A stretch of DNA of 64,000 bases. Origin: Pseudomonas sp. BN411. GTDB lineage: Bacteria; Pseudomonadota; Gammaproteobacteria; Pseudomonadales; Pseudomonadaceae. The translations under genes and the position numbers were made by a program. The stretch lies in contig NZ_SSOM01000085.1 of NCBI RefSeq assembly GCF_029871235.1, positions 193,810 to 257,809 of the forward strand. The letters are read 5' to 3'. The notes beneath the pieces were generated by a model. The model saw only the letters and a program-made list of their open reading frames with translations, was not told the origin of the DNA and ran no database searches. Below are positions 47,958-57,239 of this stretch, piece by piece (position 1 is the first letter of the stretch; every line of letters starts with the position of its first letter).

Positions 47958-49451
47958 ATGTCTCGGACAATTCCGCAATTGATCGACGGCGAGTGGCGCG
48001 ACAGCCGCGCCCGCGAGCTGATCGAGGTCACCGACCCAACGACCCAGGAGGTTCTGGCCCTGGCGCCAAAGGCCACGGCTGAGGAGATCGAGGCCGCCGT
48101 CGCCAGCGCCAAGGTCGCCTTCCAGACCTGGCGAGAAGTGCCGGTCCCGGAACGCGCCCGCCTCATGCTGCGCTACCAGCAGCTGCTCAAGGATCACCAC
48201 GACGAACTGGCGGAATTGCTGGCCAGCGAGACCGGCAAGACCTTCGCTGACGCCAAGGGCGATGTCTGGCGTGGTATCGAGGTGGCCGAACACGCCGCCA
48301 ACGTGGCCAGCCTGATGATGGGCGAGACGGTGGAGAACGTCGCTCGCGAGATCGACACCGCGAGCTGGGTTCAGCCCTTGGGCGTCTGCGTCGGCATCAC
48401 CCCCTTCAACTTCCCGGCGATGATTCCGCTGTGGATGTTTCCGCTGGCCATCGCCTGCGGCAACACCTTCGTCCTCAAGCCCTCCGAGCAGGACCCGCTG
48501 ACCCCCAACCGCCTCGCCGAACTCTTCATCGAAGCCGGTGCGCCCAAGGGCGTGCTGCAGGTGATCCACGGTGGCCGCGAACAGGTGGATGCGCTGCTGA
48601 CCCACCCGGACGTGCGCGCCATCTCCTTCGTCGGCTCGGTGCCGGTGGGCCAGCATATCTACCGCACCGGCACTGCCCACCTGAAGCGAGTGCAGGCGTT
48701 CGCCGGCGCCAAGAACCACATGGTGGTGCTGCCCGATGCCCACAAGGACCAGGTGCTGAGCAACCTGATAGGCGCCAGCTGCGGTGCCGCCGGCCAGCGA
48801 TGCATGGCCATCAGCGTGGCGATCTTCGTCGGTGAGGCACGCCAGTGGATTCCCGAGCTGGCCGCACAGATGGCGGAGTTGCGCCCCGGTCACTGGAAGG
48901 ACGCCCATTCGGCGTTCGGCCCACTGATCAGCCAGCAGGCCCGCCAACGCGTGTTGCGACTGATTGCCGAAGGCAAGGCGGAAGGCGCCGAATGTCTGCT
49001 CGATGGCTCCCAGTGCACGGTGCCGGGTTACCCGAACGGCAACTGGCTGGGCCCGACCCTGTTCCGAGGTGTGTCGCCGAAGATGGGCCTGTACCGCGAA
49101 GAAATCTTCGGCCCGGTGCTGGTCTGCATGGAAGTGGACAGCCTCGAAGAAGCCATCGCCTTGGTCAACGCCAACCCTTACGGCAACGGCACCAGCCTGT
49201 TCACCCGCTCCGGCGGCGCCGCGCGGCACTTCCAGCATGCGGTGGAAGTGGGCCAGGTGGGGATCAACGTCCCTATCCCGGTGCCCCTGCCCTTCTTCTC
49301 CTTCACGGGCTGGAAGGGTTCCTTCTATGGCGATCTGCACGCTTACGGCAAGCAGGCGGTGCGCTTCTATACCGAGACCAAGACGGTCACCAGCCGCTGG
49401 TTCGATGACACACCGGTCACCGGCCCGAACATGACCATCCACCTGAAATAG
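47958..49451 (+). CDS. CoA-acylating methylmalonate-semialdehyde dehydrogenase-like (second MmsA paralogue type)
   Basis: Converts methylmalonate semialdehyde (or a related semialdehyde) to propionyl-CoA and CO2 with NAD+ and CoA, the end of the valine branch. It has 497 residues, starting [24 protein letters not shown]. The nucleophile is C282 in [13 protein letters not shown]. The cofactor loops [13 protein letters not shown] and [29 protein letters not shown] match MmsA. The start at 47958 follows GGAGG; an in-frame extension begins at 47946 with a non-ATG-context. First gene of the operon. Confidence 0.9.
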   Translation: MSRTIPQLIDGEWRDSRARELIEVTDPTTQEVLALAPKATAEEIEAAVASAKVAFQTWREVPVPERARLMLRYQQLLKDHHDELAELLASETGKTFADAKGDVWRGIEVAEHAANVASLMMGETVENVAREIDTASWVQPLGVCVGITPFNFPAMIPLWMFPLAIACGNTFVLKPSEQDPLTPNRLAELFIEAGAPKGVLQVIHGGREQVDALLTHPDVRAISFVGSVPVGQHIYRTGTAHLKRVQAFAGAKNHMVVLPDAHKDQVLSNLIGASCGAAGQRCMAISVAIFVGEARQWIPELAAQMAELRPGHWKDAHSAFGPLISQQARQRVLRLIAEGKAEGAECLLDGSQCTVPGYPNGNWLGPTLFRGVSPKMGLYREEIFGPVLVCMEVDSLEEAIALVNANPYGNGTSLFTRSGGAARHFQHAVEVGQVGINVPIPVPLPFFSFTGWKGSFYGDLHAYGKQAVRFYTETKTVTSRWFDDTPVTGPNMTIHLK

Positions 49452-49487
49452 GGCAGACCGCTCCTACACCTGACCAAGGCAGAGAGT

Positions 49488-50651
49488 ATGGATTTCGACC
49501 TCACCGAGGAACAACGCCTGCTGGTGGACAGCGCCCGCGCCTTCGCCAGCCACGAACTGGCGCCCGGCGCCGCGGACTGGGACCGTGACCACCACTTCCC
49601 GCTGGAGGTGATCCGCCGCGCCGCCGAACAGGGTTACCTGGGCCTGTACATCGCCGAAGAGGATGGCGGCCTGGGGCTGTCCCGGCTGTCGTCCTCCCTG
49701 ATCTTCGAGCAACTGGCCGCTGGCTGCGTGGCCACCACCGCCTACCTGACCATCCACAACATGGCCACCTGGATGCTGGCGTCCTTCGGCGATGCCGAAC
49801 TCAAGTCGCGCTGGCTGCCCGGCCTGATCGGCGGCGAACTGCTTGCCTCCTACTGCCTGACCGAACCCGACGCCGGTTCCGATGCCGCCCGCCTGCGTAC
49901 CCGCGCCCGCCGTGATGGCGACCACTATGTGCTGGACGGCAGCAAATGCTTCATTTCCGGCGCCGGCAGCACCCAGGTATTGATCGTCATGGCCCGCACG
50001 GGAGAGGACGGTGCCAAGGGCATATCCTGCTTCCTGGTACCGGCCGACGCCGACGGCATCCGCTACGGCCGCAATGAAGACAAGATGGGCTGGCGTGCCC
50101 AACCCACCCGCACCATCACCTTCGAAGGCGTGCGCATTCCCGCCGGCAATCGCATCGGCCCGGAAGGCCAGGGCTTCGTCTACGCCATGAAAGGCCTGGA
50201 TGGCGGCCGCCTGAACATCGCCAGCTGTTCCCTCGGCGCCGCCCAGGCGGCCCTGGAGCAGAGCCTGCGCTATGTGGAAGAGCGCAAGCAGTTCGGCAAG
50301 GCGCTGGCCGAATTCCAGGCCCTGCAATTCAAACTCGCCGACATGCTCACCGCCCTCACCGCCAGCCGGCAGATGGTGCGCCTGGCCGCCCACCGCCTGG
50401 ACCAGGGCCACGCTGAGGCCAGCCTCTATTGCGCCATGGCCAAGCGCTTCGCCACCGACCAGTGCTTCGAACTGTGCAATGAGGCGCTGCAACTGCACGG
50501 CGGCTATGGCTACCTGAACGACTATCCTCTGGAACGCTGGGTACGCGACACCCGGGTACACCAGATCCTCGAAGGCACCAACGAAATCATGCGCGTCATC
50601 GTGGCGCGCCGTTTACTGGAACAGGGCGGCGCCCTCGACCGACTTCTGTAA
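49488..50651 (+). CDS. Acyl-CoA dehydrogenase (probable isobutyryl-CoA dehydrogenase)
   Basis: FAD enzyme that oxidises isobutyryl-CoA to methacrylyl-CoA (substrate inferred from the operon). It has 387 residues. The start MDFDLTEEQRLLVDSARAFAS is typical, LTEPDAGSDA and CFISGAGSTQVLIVMART mark the FAD region, RKQFGKALAEFQALQFKLADM the substrate pocket, and the catalytic Glu is in QILEGTNEIMRVIVARRLL. It is 36 bp downstream of the mmsA-like gene. Other branched short-chain acyl-CoA substrates are possible. Confidence 0.9.
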   Translation: MDFDLTEEQRLLVDSARAFASHELAPGAADWDRDHHFPLEVIRRAAEQGYLGLYIAEEDGGLGLSRLSSSLIFEQLAAGCVATTAYLTIHNMATWMLASFGDAELKSRWLPGLIGGELLASYCLTEPDAGSDAARLRTRARRDGDHYVLDGSKCFISGAGSTQVLIVMARTGEDGAKGISCFLVPADADGIRYGRNEDKMGWRAQPTRTITFEGVRIPAGNRIGPEGQGFVYAMKGLDGGRLNIASCSLGAAQAALEQSLRYVEERKQFGKALAEFQALQFKLADMLTALTASRQMVRLAAHRLDQGHAEASLYCAMAKRFATDQCFELCNEALQLHGGYGYLNDYPLERWVRDTRVHQILEGTNEIMRVIVARRLLEQGGALDRLL

Positions 50652-50661
50652 GGAGCTGCAC

Positions 50662-51480
50662 ATGTCCACAGCCTTGGAACCCTATCAGCCCGGCATCTTC
50701 GACCTCACCCACAAGCTGACGGTGGAGAAGCACGGCCACACCGCGCTCCTCACCATCAACCATCCGCCGGCAAACACCTGGGACCGCGAGTCGCTGATCG
50801 GGCTCAAGCAGCTCATCGAGCACCTCAACCACGACGACAACATCTACGCCCTGGTGGTGACTGGCCAGGGACCGAAGTTCTTCAGCGCCGGCGCCGACCT
50901 CAACCTCTTCGCCGATGGCGACAAGGCCCGCGCCCGCGAAATGGCCCGACGCTTCGGCGAGGCCTTCGAGGCGCTGCGGGATTTCCGTGGTGTGTCCATT
51001 GCCGCGATCAACGGCTACGCCATGGGCGGCGGACTGGAATGCGCCCTGGCCTGCGACATCCGCATCGCCGAACGCCAGGCACAGATGGCTCTGCCGGAAG
51101 CCGCCGTGGGCCTGCTGCCCTGCGCCGGCGGCACCCAGGCGCTGCCGTGGCTGGTGGGCGAAGGCTGGGCCAAGCGCATGATTCTCTGCGGTGAGCGCGT
51201 GGATGCTGAAACCGCGCTGCGCATCGGCCTGGTGGAACAGGTGGTGGACAGCGGCGAAGCCCGTGGCACCGCCCTGCTGCTGGCGGCCAAGGTGGCGCGG
51301 CAGAGCCCGGTGGCGGTGCGCACCATCAAGCCGCTGATCCAGGGGGCGCGGGAGCGCGGGCCGAACGGCTGGCTGCCGGAAGAACGCGAGCGTTTCGTCG
51401 ACCTGTTCGACGCCGACGACACCCGCGAAGGCGTCAACGCCTTCCTGGAAAAGCGCAATCCGAACTGGCGCAACAAATGA
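50662..51480 (+). CDS. Enoyl-CoA hydratase
   Basis: Hydrates methacrylyl-CoA to 3-hydroxyisobutyryl-CoA (inferred role). It has 272 residues, crotonase fold. The oxyanion-hole segments are KFFSAGADLNLF and AINGYAMGGGLECALACDIRIAE; the catalytic Glu in LECALA and ALPEAAVGLLPCAGGTQALPWLVG are in place. The start ATG 50662 follows an AAGGAGCT ribosome site. The stop overlaps the next start (ATGA at 51477-51480). Confidence 0.9.
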   Translation: MSTALEPYQPGIFDLTHKLTVEKHGHTALLTINHPPANTWDRESLIGLKQLIEHLNHDDNIYALVVTGQGPKFFSAGADLNLFADGDKARAREMARRFGEAFEALRDFRGVSIAAINGYAMGGGLECALACDIRIAERQAQMALPEAAVGLLPCAGGTQALPWLVGEGWAKRMILCGERVDAETALRIGLVEQVVDSGEARGTALLLAAKVARQSPVAVRTIKPLIQGARERGPNGWLPEERERFVDLFDADDTREGVNAFLEKRNPNWRNK

Positions 51481-52607
51481 CCGAAAGCCGGACGAACACG
51501 ACCATGAATGTGAGTTTCGAAGAACGTAATGGCCTGCACGGCGCCCGCATCGGCATCGCCAGCCTGGATGCCGAAGCCAGCCTCAACGCCCTGTCCCTGC
51601 CGATGATCGAGGCGCTGGATGCCCGGCTGCGTGCCTGGGCCGAAGACCCGGAGATCGTCTGCGTGTTGCTGCGCGGCAACGGCCCCAAGGCCTTCTGCGC
51701 TGGCGGCGACGTGCGCAAACTGGTGGATGCCTGCCGCGAACACCCCGGCGTGGTACCGCCGCTGGCGGGCCGATTCTTCGCCGATGAATATCGCCTCGAC
51801 CACCGCATCCACACCTTTCCCAAACCGCTGATCTGCTGGGCCCACGGCCACGTGCTGGGTGGCGGCATGGGCCTGATGCAGGGCGCGTCGATCCGCATCG
51901 TCACGCCCTCCAGCCGCCTGGGAATGCCGGAAATCAACATCGGCCTTTACCCTGATGTCGGCGGCAGCTGGTTCCTCGCCCGCCTGCCCGGCAAGCTCGG
52001 CCTGTTCCTCGGCCTGGGTGCCGGCACCATCAACGCCCACGATGCCCTTGACCTCGACCTGGCCGACCGCTTCCTGCTGGAAGACCAGCAAGACGCCCTG
52101 GTCGCCGGGCTGGTCCAGCTCAACTGGCAGGACAAACCCGAGACCCAGCTCAACAGCCTGTTCAAGGCCCTGGAGCACGAGGCCCGTGGCCAACTGCCGG
52201 AAGCCCAGTGGCTACCACGGCGCAAGCGCATCGACGAACTGCTCGACGTGGCCGACCTGCCCGCCGCCTGGAAGGCCATGACCGCTTTGCAGCACGACAG
52301 CGATGTGCCGCTGGCCCGCGCCGCCAAGACCCTGGCCGCCGGCTGCCCGCTCACCGCGCACCTGGTGTGGGAGCAGATCCGCCGGGCGAAGCATCTCTCC
52401 CTGGCTGAAGTGTTCCGCATGGAATACGCCATGAGCCTGAACTGCTGCCGTCATCCGGAATTCCCCGAAGGCGTGCGCGCCCGCCTGATCGACAAGGACA
52501 ACGCCCCACGCTGGCACTGGCCGGATGTAGCGGCCATTCCCCGTGCGGTGATCGAGGCCCATTTCGAGCCGGTGTGGGACGGCCGGCACCCGCTGGACGA
52601 TCTCTGA
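51477..52607 (+). CDS. 3-hydroxyisobutyryl-CoA hydrolase
   Basis: Releases CoA from 3-hydroxyisobutyryl-CoA. It has 376 residues, longer than crotonase hydratases because of a C-terminal extension, as in HIBYL-CoA hydrolases. Key segments are KAFCAGGDVRKLVDACREHP, AHGHVLGGGMGLMQGASIRIVTPSSRLGMPEINIGLYPDVGGSWFLARLPG (with the catalytic Glu in MPEINIGLYPDVGGS). It begins on the ATGA of the preceding hydratase, implying translational coupling. Confidence 0.9.
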   Translation: MTESRTNTTMNVSFEERNGLHGARIGIASLDAEASLNALSLPMIEALDARLRAWAEDPEIVCVLLRGNGPKAFCAGGDVRKLVDACREHPGVVPPLAGRFFADEYRLDHRIHTFPKPLICWAHGHVLGGGMGLMQGASIRIVTPSSRLGMPEINIGLYPDVGGSWFLARLPGKLGLFLGLGAGTINAHDALDLDLADRFLLEDQQDALVAGLVQLNWQDKPETQLNSLFKALEHEARGQLPEAQWLPRRKRIDELLDVADLPAAWKAMTALQHDSDVPLARAAKTLAAGCPLTAHLVWEQIRRAKHLSLAEVFRMEYAMSLNCCRHPEFPEGVRARLIDKDNAPRWHWPDVAAIPRAVIEAHFEPVWDGRHPLDDL

Positions 52608-52650
52608 CAATCCGCCCGCCGCCACCCCGGCCGGGCCAAGGAGTAGCACG

Positions 52651-53535
52651 ATGAGCAAGATCGCCTTTATCGGACTTGGCCACATGGGCCTGCCCATGGC
52701 CCGCAACCTGCTCAAGGCCGGCCACGACCTCAAGGTCTACGACCTGGTGCAGGCCGCCGTCGACGAGCTCGCGGCCGAGGGTGCCAAGCCCGCAAGGGAT
52801 GCGCGGGAAGCGGTCAATGGCGCCCAGGTGGTGATCACCATGCTGCCGGCCAGCCGGCACGTGGAAGGCCTGTTGCTGGGCGACGGCGGGCTGCTGGAGT
52901 CCATCGCCGCCGGCAGCCTGCTGCTGGAATGCTCCACCATCGCCCCGGAGTCCGCGCGCAAGGTTCACGCGGCGGCGAAGGCCCGTGGCATCGAGTTGCT
53001 GGATGCACCGGTTTCCGGCGGCACCGCCGGAGCTGCGGCCGGCACCCTGACCTTCATGGTCGGGGGCGAAGCCGCAGCGCTGGAAAAGGCGCGGCCGGTC
53101 TTCCAGGCCATGGGCAAGAACATCTTCCACGCCGGCCCAGACGGCGCCGGCCAGGTGGCCAAGGTGTGCAACAACCAGTTGCTGGCGGTGCAGATGATCG
53201 GCACCGCCGAGTCCATGGCGCTGGGCGTGGCCAATGGCCTGGACCCGGCCATCCTCGCCGAGATCATGCGCCAGAGTTCGGGCGGCAACTGGGTGCTGGA
53301 ACGCTACAACCCCTGGCCGGGGGTGATGCCCAACGCACCGGCGAGCAAGGAATACGATGGGGGCTTCATGGCCGAGCTGATGGCCAAGGACCTGGGGCTC
53401 GCCCAGGAAACCGCGCAGAGCAGCCTATCCAGCACGCCCATGGGCGCCCTGGCGCTGCAGATCTATCGGCTGCTGCTCAAGCAGGGCAAGGGCAAGAAAG
53501 ACTTCTCGGTGGTGCAGAAGCTGTTTACCGAGTGA
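52651..53535 (+). CDS. mmsB: 3-hydroxyisobutyrate dehydrogenase
   Basis: NAD(P)-dependent oxidation of 3-hydroxyisobutyrate to methylmalonate semialdehyde, the substrate of the first gene of this operon. It has 294 residues. The Rossmann motif is FIGLGHMGLPMARNLLKAGHDLKVYDL (about 5-31), DAPVSGGTAGAAAGTLTFMVGG (about 115-136) is the substrate signature and the catalytic Lys lies in GAGQVAKVCNNQLLA. The Arg/Lys-rich C-terminus RLLLKQGKGKKDFSVVQKLF is usual. Last gene of the operon; a REP pair follows. Confidence 0.93.
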   Translation: MSKIAFIGLGHMGLPMARNLLKAGHDLKVYDLVQAAVDELAAEGAKPARDAREAVNGAQVVITMLPASRHVEGLLLGDGGLLESIAAGSLLLECSTIAPESARKVHAAAKARGIELLDAPVSGGTAGAAAGTLTFMVGGEAAALEKARPVFQAMGKNIFHAGPDGAGQVAKVCNNQLLAVQMIGTAESMALGVANGLDPAILAEIMRQSSGGNWVLERYNPWPGVMPNAPASKEYDGGFMAELMAKDLGLAQETAQSSLSSTPMGALALQIYRLLLKQGKGKKDFSVVQKLFTE

Positions 53536-53547
53536 GGGCCGCTTTCC

Positions 53548-53612
53548 TGTGGGAGCGAGCTTGCTCGCGAAGGATCGTGCTCGGGCTGTTCGCGAGCAAG
53601 CTCGCTCCTACA
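53548..53612. repeat. REP element pair (Pseudomonas type)
   Basis: A 24-bp REP unit (53548-53571, core GGGAGCGAGCTTGCTCGCGA) and its inverse at 53589-53612 (core CGCGAGCAAGCTCGCTCCTAC) form an inverted pair, as in P. putida/P. fluorescens REPINs. It lies between mmsB and the secretion operon, marking the edge of the conserved block. Confidence 0.85.
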
Positions 53613-53625
53613 AGTTCGGCGGTGC

Positions 53626-54984
53626 TCAGCGCTCGCGCAGTGCCTCGGCGCGGGCCTTGATGATGGGCTTGAGCAGGTAGCTCAGGATGCTCTTCTTGCC
53701 GGTCATGATGTCCACCGAGGCGACCATGCCTGGGATGATCAGCAGCGGATTCTGCTCCGTCCCCAGATGGCTCTTCTTGGTGCGCAGCTTGATCAGGTAG
53801 AAGCTGTTGCCTTCCTCATCCGTGATGGTGTCCGCGCCGATCTGTTCCAGGTCGGCGCTCAGCCCGCCGTAGATGGTGTAGTCGTAGGCGGTGAACTTGA
53901 CCATGGCGCTCTGCCCGGGGTGCAGGAAGGCGATGTCCTGCGGACGGATACGCGCTTCCACCAGCAGGGTGTCGTCCAGCGGCACAATCTCCACCAGGTC
54001 GCTGCCCGGCTGGATCACGCCACCGATTGTGTTGACCAGTAGCTGCTTGACGATGCCCCGCACCGGCGAGGTGACGAGGGTGCGCTTGACGCGGTCTTCC
54101 AGCGCCTTGCCGGTGGCATTGGCCTTGTTCAGTTCGGTGCGCGCCTCGTTGAGCTGGGCCAGCGCTTCGCTGCGGAAGCGCGAACGGGTCTCGGCGATCT
54201 TGCGTTCGGCTTCCTTGATCGCCGATTCGGCGCGGGGAATGGCCAGGCTGGTGGCTTCCAGCTCGCCACGGTTCTCCACTTCGGCGCGGCGCAGGCGCAG
54301 GACTTCCACCTTGGAAATCGCTCCCTGGGACACCAGCGGTTCGGAGATGGAAATCTCCTGACGCAGCAACTGCAGGCTGTTGCGGTATTGGCCCTGCTTG
54401 GAGATGAACTCCTGCAATTCCTGGCGGCGCTGCACCAGTTGTTCTTCCAGGCCTGCCACCTCTTCCTGCAATTGCTGCTGGCGGCTGCGATACAGCGCTT
54501 CTTCGCTATTGGCCTGCTCCGGCGCAAGCTTGCGCAGTTCGTCGGATATCTGCAGCGGGCGGTCATCCACCTCGGCACTCAGGCGTTCGACCTGCAACTG
54601 CATGGCGGTGCGGTCCGCCTCGGTTTCACCGACGTTGGACTCGAAACGGGTCGGGTCCAGGCGCAGCAGCGGATCACCGACTTCAACCACCTGGCCCTCG
54701 TGGACGAACAGCTCGGAGATGATGCCGCCTTCCAGGTTCTGCACCTTCTGCAGCTTGGATGAGGGAATCGCCTTGCCTTCGCCGCGGGTGACCTCGTCCA
54801 CCTGGGCGAAGTTGGCCCAGAGCAGCATGAACAGGGTGAAGCCGATGAGGGTCCAGATGGTCAGGCGCACCACGCGGGGCGCGTCTTCCACCAGGGCCTT
54901 GTTGACCTCCGGCAGCGGCTGGTCGGACAGCGAATCGCCGCCCTTGAAGTACTGGCGCAGCGCGCCCATGCCCTTATGCGACAC
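53626..54984 (-). CDS. Type I secretion membrane-fusion protein (LapC/BapD-like)
   Basis: Periplasmic adaptor linking the ABC transporter to the outer-membrane channel. The 452-residue protein starts with GTG at 54984 (SHKGMGALRQYFKGGDSLSDQPLPEVNKA); an ATG at 54969 is an alternative. One membrane helix (about 40-60, LTIWTLIGFTLFMLLWANFAQV), then biotinyl-like GGIISELFVHEGQVVEVGDPLLRLDPTRF, a long coiled coil (about 115-290) and LVTSPVRGIVKQLLVNTIGGVI. It overlaps the ABC gene stop by 11 bp. It is the last gene of the OMP-ABC-MFP operon. Confidence 0.9.
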   Translation of the reverse strand: MSHKGMGALRQYFKGGDSLSDQPLPEVNKALVEDAPRVVRLTIWTLIGFTLFMLLWANFAQVDEVTRGEGKAIPSSKLQKVQNLEGGIISELFVHEGQVVEVGDPLLRLDPTRFESNVGETEADRTAMQLQVERLSAEVDDRPLQISDELRKLAPEQANSEEALYRSRQQQLQEEVAGLEEQLVQRRQELQEFISKQGQYRNSLQLLRQEISISEPLVSQGAISKVEVLRLRRAEVENRGELEATSLAIPRAESAIKEAERKIAETRSRFRSEALAQLNEARTELNKANATGKALEDRVKRTLVTSPVRGIVKQLLVNTIGGVIQPGSDLVEIVPLDDTLLVEARIRPQDIAFLHPGQSAMVKFTAYDYTIYGGLSADLEQIGADTITDEEGNSFYLIKLRTKKSHLGTEQNPLLIIPGMVASVDIMTGKKSILSYLLKPIIKARAEALRER

Positions 54985-57130
54985 TGATCTGCCCCTTCTT
55001 CAGTGCTTCCATGACCGCTTCCTTCGGACCGTCGGCGATGACCCGGCCACGGTCGACGATCAGCAGGCGGTCCACCAGCGAAAGCATCGAGGCACGGTGG
55101 GTGACCAGCAGCAGGGTCTTGTTGGCGATCATCCCGGTGAGACGTTCCTTGAGGCGCTCCTCGCCGGGGTTGTCCATGGAGCTGGTGGGCTCGTCGAGCA
55201 GCAGGATCGGCGGATCGAGCAGCAGCGCGCGCGCCAGGGCGACGTTCTGCCGCTGGCCGCCGGACAGGTTCTGGCCCCGCTCACCCACCTGCAGTTCATA
55301 GCCCTGCGGGTGCAACCGGGCGAACTCGTGCACGCCGGACAGCTCGGCCGCCTGCAGCACCAGTTCATCTTCCACGTAGCGGGCACCGGACATGAGGTTG
55401 TCACGCAGGGTGCCGCTGAACAGCTGGATGTCCTGGGGCACGTAGCCGACGTTGTGGCGCAGCTCGCTGACGTCCAGTTGGCGGATGTCGGTGCCGTCCA
55501 CCAGCAGGCTGCCGGAATCGGCCTGGTAGAGGCCGACGATCAGCTTGGCCAGTGAGCTCTTGCCGGAACCGCTGCGGCCGATGATGCCGATCTTCTCGCC
55601 CGGACGAACGATCAGGTTCACTTCGCTCAGGGCCGGGGTCTGCTGGTGCGGGTAGGTGAAGTTGATCTGGCGCATTTCCAAGCTGCCCTGCAGCTTGTCC
55701 CGGACCAGAGGCTGCTCGCCCTCCTGGCGCTCCTGCGGCAGGTCCATCATGTGGTCGACAGACTTCATGGTCAGGCGCGCCTGCTGGTAGCGGGTGAGCA
55801 GGCCGGAAAGCTGGGTCAGCGGGCCAAGGGCACGGCCATTGAGCATGTAGCAGGCTATCAGGCCGCCCATGCTGAGGTCACCGGCCATGATCAGGTAGAC
55901 GCCGGAGACGATCATCACCACGCCCGCCAACTGCTGGATCATCAGGGTCAGGTTCATCGCCAGGCTGGAAAGCATCTTCACCCGCAGTTCGAGGCGACCC
56001 AGGGTGCCGATGGTCTGCTCCCAGAGGTATTGGCGATCGCTCTCGGCGTTGTTGACCTTCACCGCGTCGAGGCCGGCTAGGGTCTCGATCAGACTCGACT
56101 GGCGTTCCGCCGCCAGCGCCATGGTGCGGTCCATGGTCGCCACCAGCGGTTTCTGCAACAGCCAGCTGATCCCCATGGCCAGCGGGAACGCCAGGACCGG
56201 CACCCAGACCAGGTGCCCACCGAGCAATCCGATCACCAGCAGGATCAACAAGGTGAACGGCAGGTCGATGACGCTGGTGAGGGTCAGCGAGGCGAGGAAG
56301 TCCCGCAGCGTCTGGAACTCATGGATGTTCTGGGCAAAGCTGCCGACCCGCATCGGGCGGTACTTCATCGCCATGCCGACGATGCGCTCGAACAGAGTGG
56401 CGGAGATGATCAGGTCGGTTTTCTTGCCCGCGAGGTCCAGGCAAAGGCCGCGCATGGTCTTGAGCAACAGATCGAAGATGTAGGCCCCGGAGATGCCGAC
56501 GGCCAGCACCCAGAGGGTGGCGATCGCCTGGTTGGGCACGACACGGTCATACACGTTCATCACGAACAAGGGAGCGCCGAGGCCGATCAGGTTGATCAGC
56601 AGACTGGCGGCAACCGCATCGGTATAGAGCCAGCGGGAGCGCTTCAGCGTATCGCGGAACCAGGACTCGGTGCGCGGGATCAGGCTGTCGGTGTTCAGGT
56701 CGTACTTGTGCTGCGGCTGGGCGAAGAACACCTGGCCGCTGTAGTCCTCCTGCAGCAGCTCGCGGGTGACCTTCACTTCACCGCCGTCGCTCTCGCTGAG
56801 CAGCAGGCGCGCCTTGCCGTCGTCGCCCCAGCCGAGCATTACCGCGCAGCGGCCTTCCTTGAGCAGCAGCAGCGCCGGCATGGCGATCTTCGGAATCTGA
56901 TCCAGGCGCCGCTGCATCAGGCGGCCCTGCAGGCCCGCACGGGCAGCGGCGCGGGGTAGCAGATCGGCGGTCAGGCGCTGCTTGGGCAGCGGCAGGCCGC
57001 TGGTGAGCATGGCCCGGTTGGCGGGTTTGTGGTGCAGGACGCACAGGGACAGCAGCGAATCGAGCAAGGGGTCGTCGTGCTGCCCACGTGGATCGGTATT
57101 GACACTTGAACGACTGACTTCTGGATCCAC
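54974..57130 (-). CDS. Type I secretion ABC transporter with C39-like domain (LapB/BapC-like)
   Basis: A 718-residue exporter. An N-terminal C39-like domain (about 20-145; DDPLLDSLLSLCVLHHKPANRAML) lacks the catalytic QxxC motif of true C39 peptidases, as expected for LapB-type transporters that only bind substrate. Six membrane helices span about 160-450. The nucleotide-binding domain has Walker A GIIGRSGSGKSSLAKLI (about 512-528), LSGGQRQNVALARAL and Walker B ILLLDEPTSSMDNPGEE. Start at 57130 is the first plausible ATG. With its neighbours it should export the adjacent giant adhesin. Confidence 0.92.
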   Translation of the reverse strand: MDPEVSRSSVNTDPRGQHDDPLLDSLLSLCVLHHKPANRAMLTSGLPLPKQRLTADLLPRAAARAGLQGRLMQRRLDQIPKIAMPALLLLKEGRCAVMLGWGDDGKARLLLSESDGGEVKVTRELLQEDYSGQVFFAQPQHKYDLNTDSLIPRTESWFRDTLKRSRWLYTDAVAASLLINLIGLGAPLFVMNVYDRVVPNQAIATLWVLAVGISGAYIFDLLLKTMRGLCLDLAGKKTDLIISATLFERIVGMAMKYRPMRVGSFAQNIHEFQTLRDFLASLTLTSVIDLPFTLLILLVIGLLGGHLVWVPVLAFPLAMGISWLLQKPLVATMDRTMALAAERQSSLIETLAGLDAVKVNNAESDRQYLWEQTIGTLGRLELRVKMLSSLAMNLTLMIQQLAGVVMIVSGVYLIMAGDLSMGGLIACYMLNGRALGPLTQLSGLLTRYQQARLTMKSVDHMMDLPQERQEGEQPLVRDKLQGSLEMRQINFTYPHQQTPALSEVNLIVRPGEKIGIIGRSGSGKSSLAKLIVGLYQADSGSLLVDGTDIRQLDVSELRHNVGYVPQDIQLFSGTLRDNLMSGARYVEDELVLQAAELSGVHEFARLHPQGYELQVGERGQNLSGGQRQNVALARALLLDPPILLLDEPTSSMDNPGEERLKERLTGMIANKTLLLVTHRASMLSLVDRLLIVDRGRVIADGPKEAVMEALKKGQISVA

Positions 57131-57188
57131 GCCTGGATTCTCTGCTCTGGGGTCTACGGGAGGCAGGGCCTAGGCCGGACCCCGACGA

Positions 57189-57216
57189 CGCAAGAGGGAG
57201 GGGACGCCCCCTTGCG
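57189..57216 (-). repeat. Imperfect hairpin between OMP and ABC genes of the secretion operon
   Basis: CGCAAGAGGG (57189-57198) pairs with CCCCCTTGCG (57207-57216), with one mismatch, in the 109-bp gap after the OMP stop. No T-run is seen on the minus strand. It could reduce expression of the downstream ABC/MFP genes. Confidence 0.4.
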
Positions 57217-57239
57217 CCGCGTGGATCCGAAACAGGTAC

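Noticed and set aside
47940..49442. Minus-strand open frame (500 codons) opposite the mmsA-like gene
   Set aside because: Mirrors the mmsA-like coding frame almost exactly; the plus-strand protein has all catalytic motifs.
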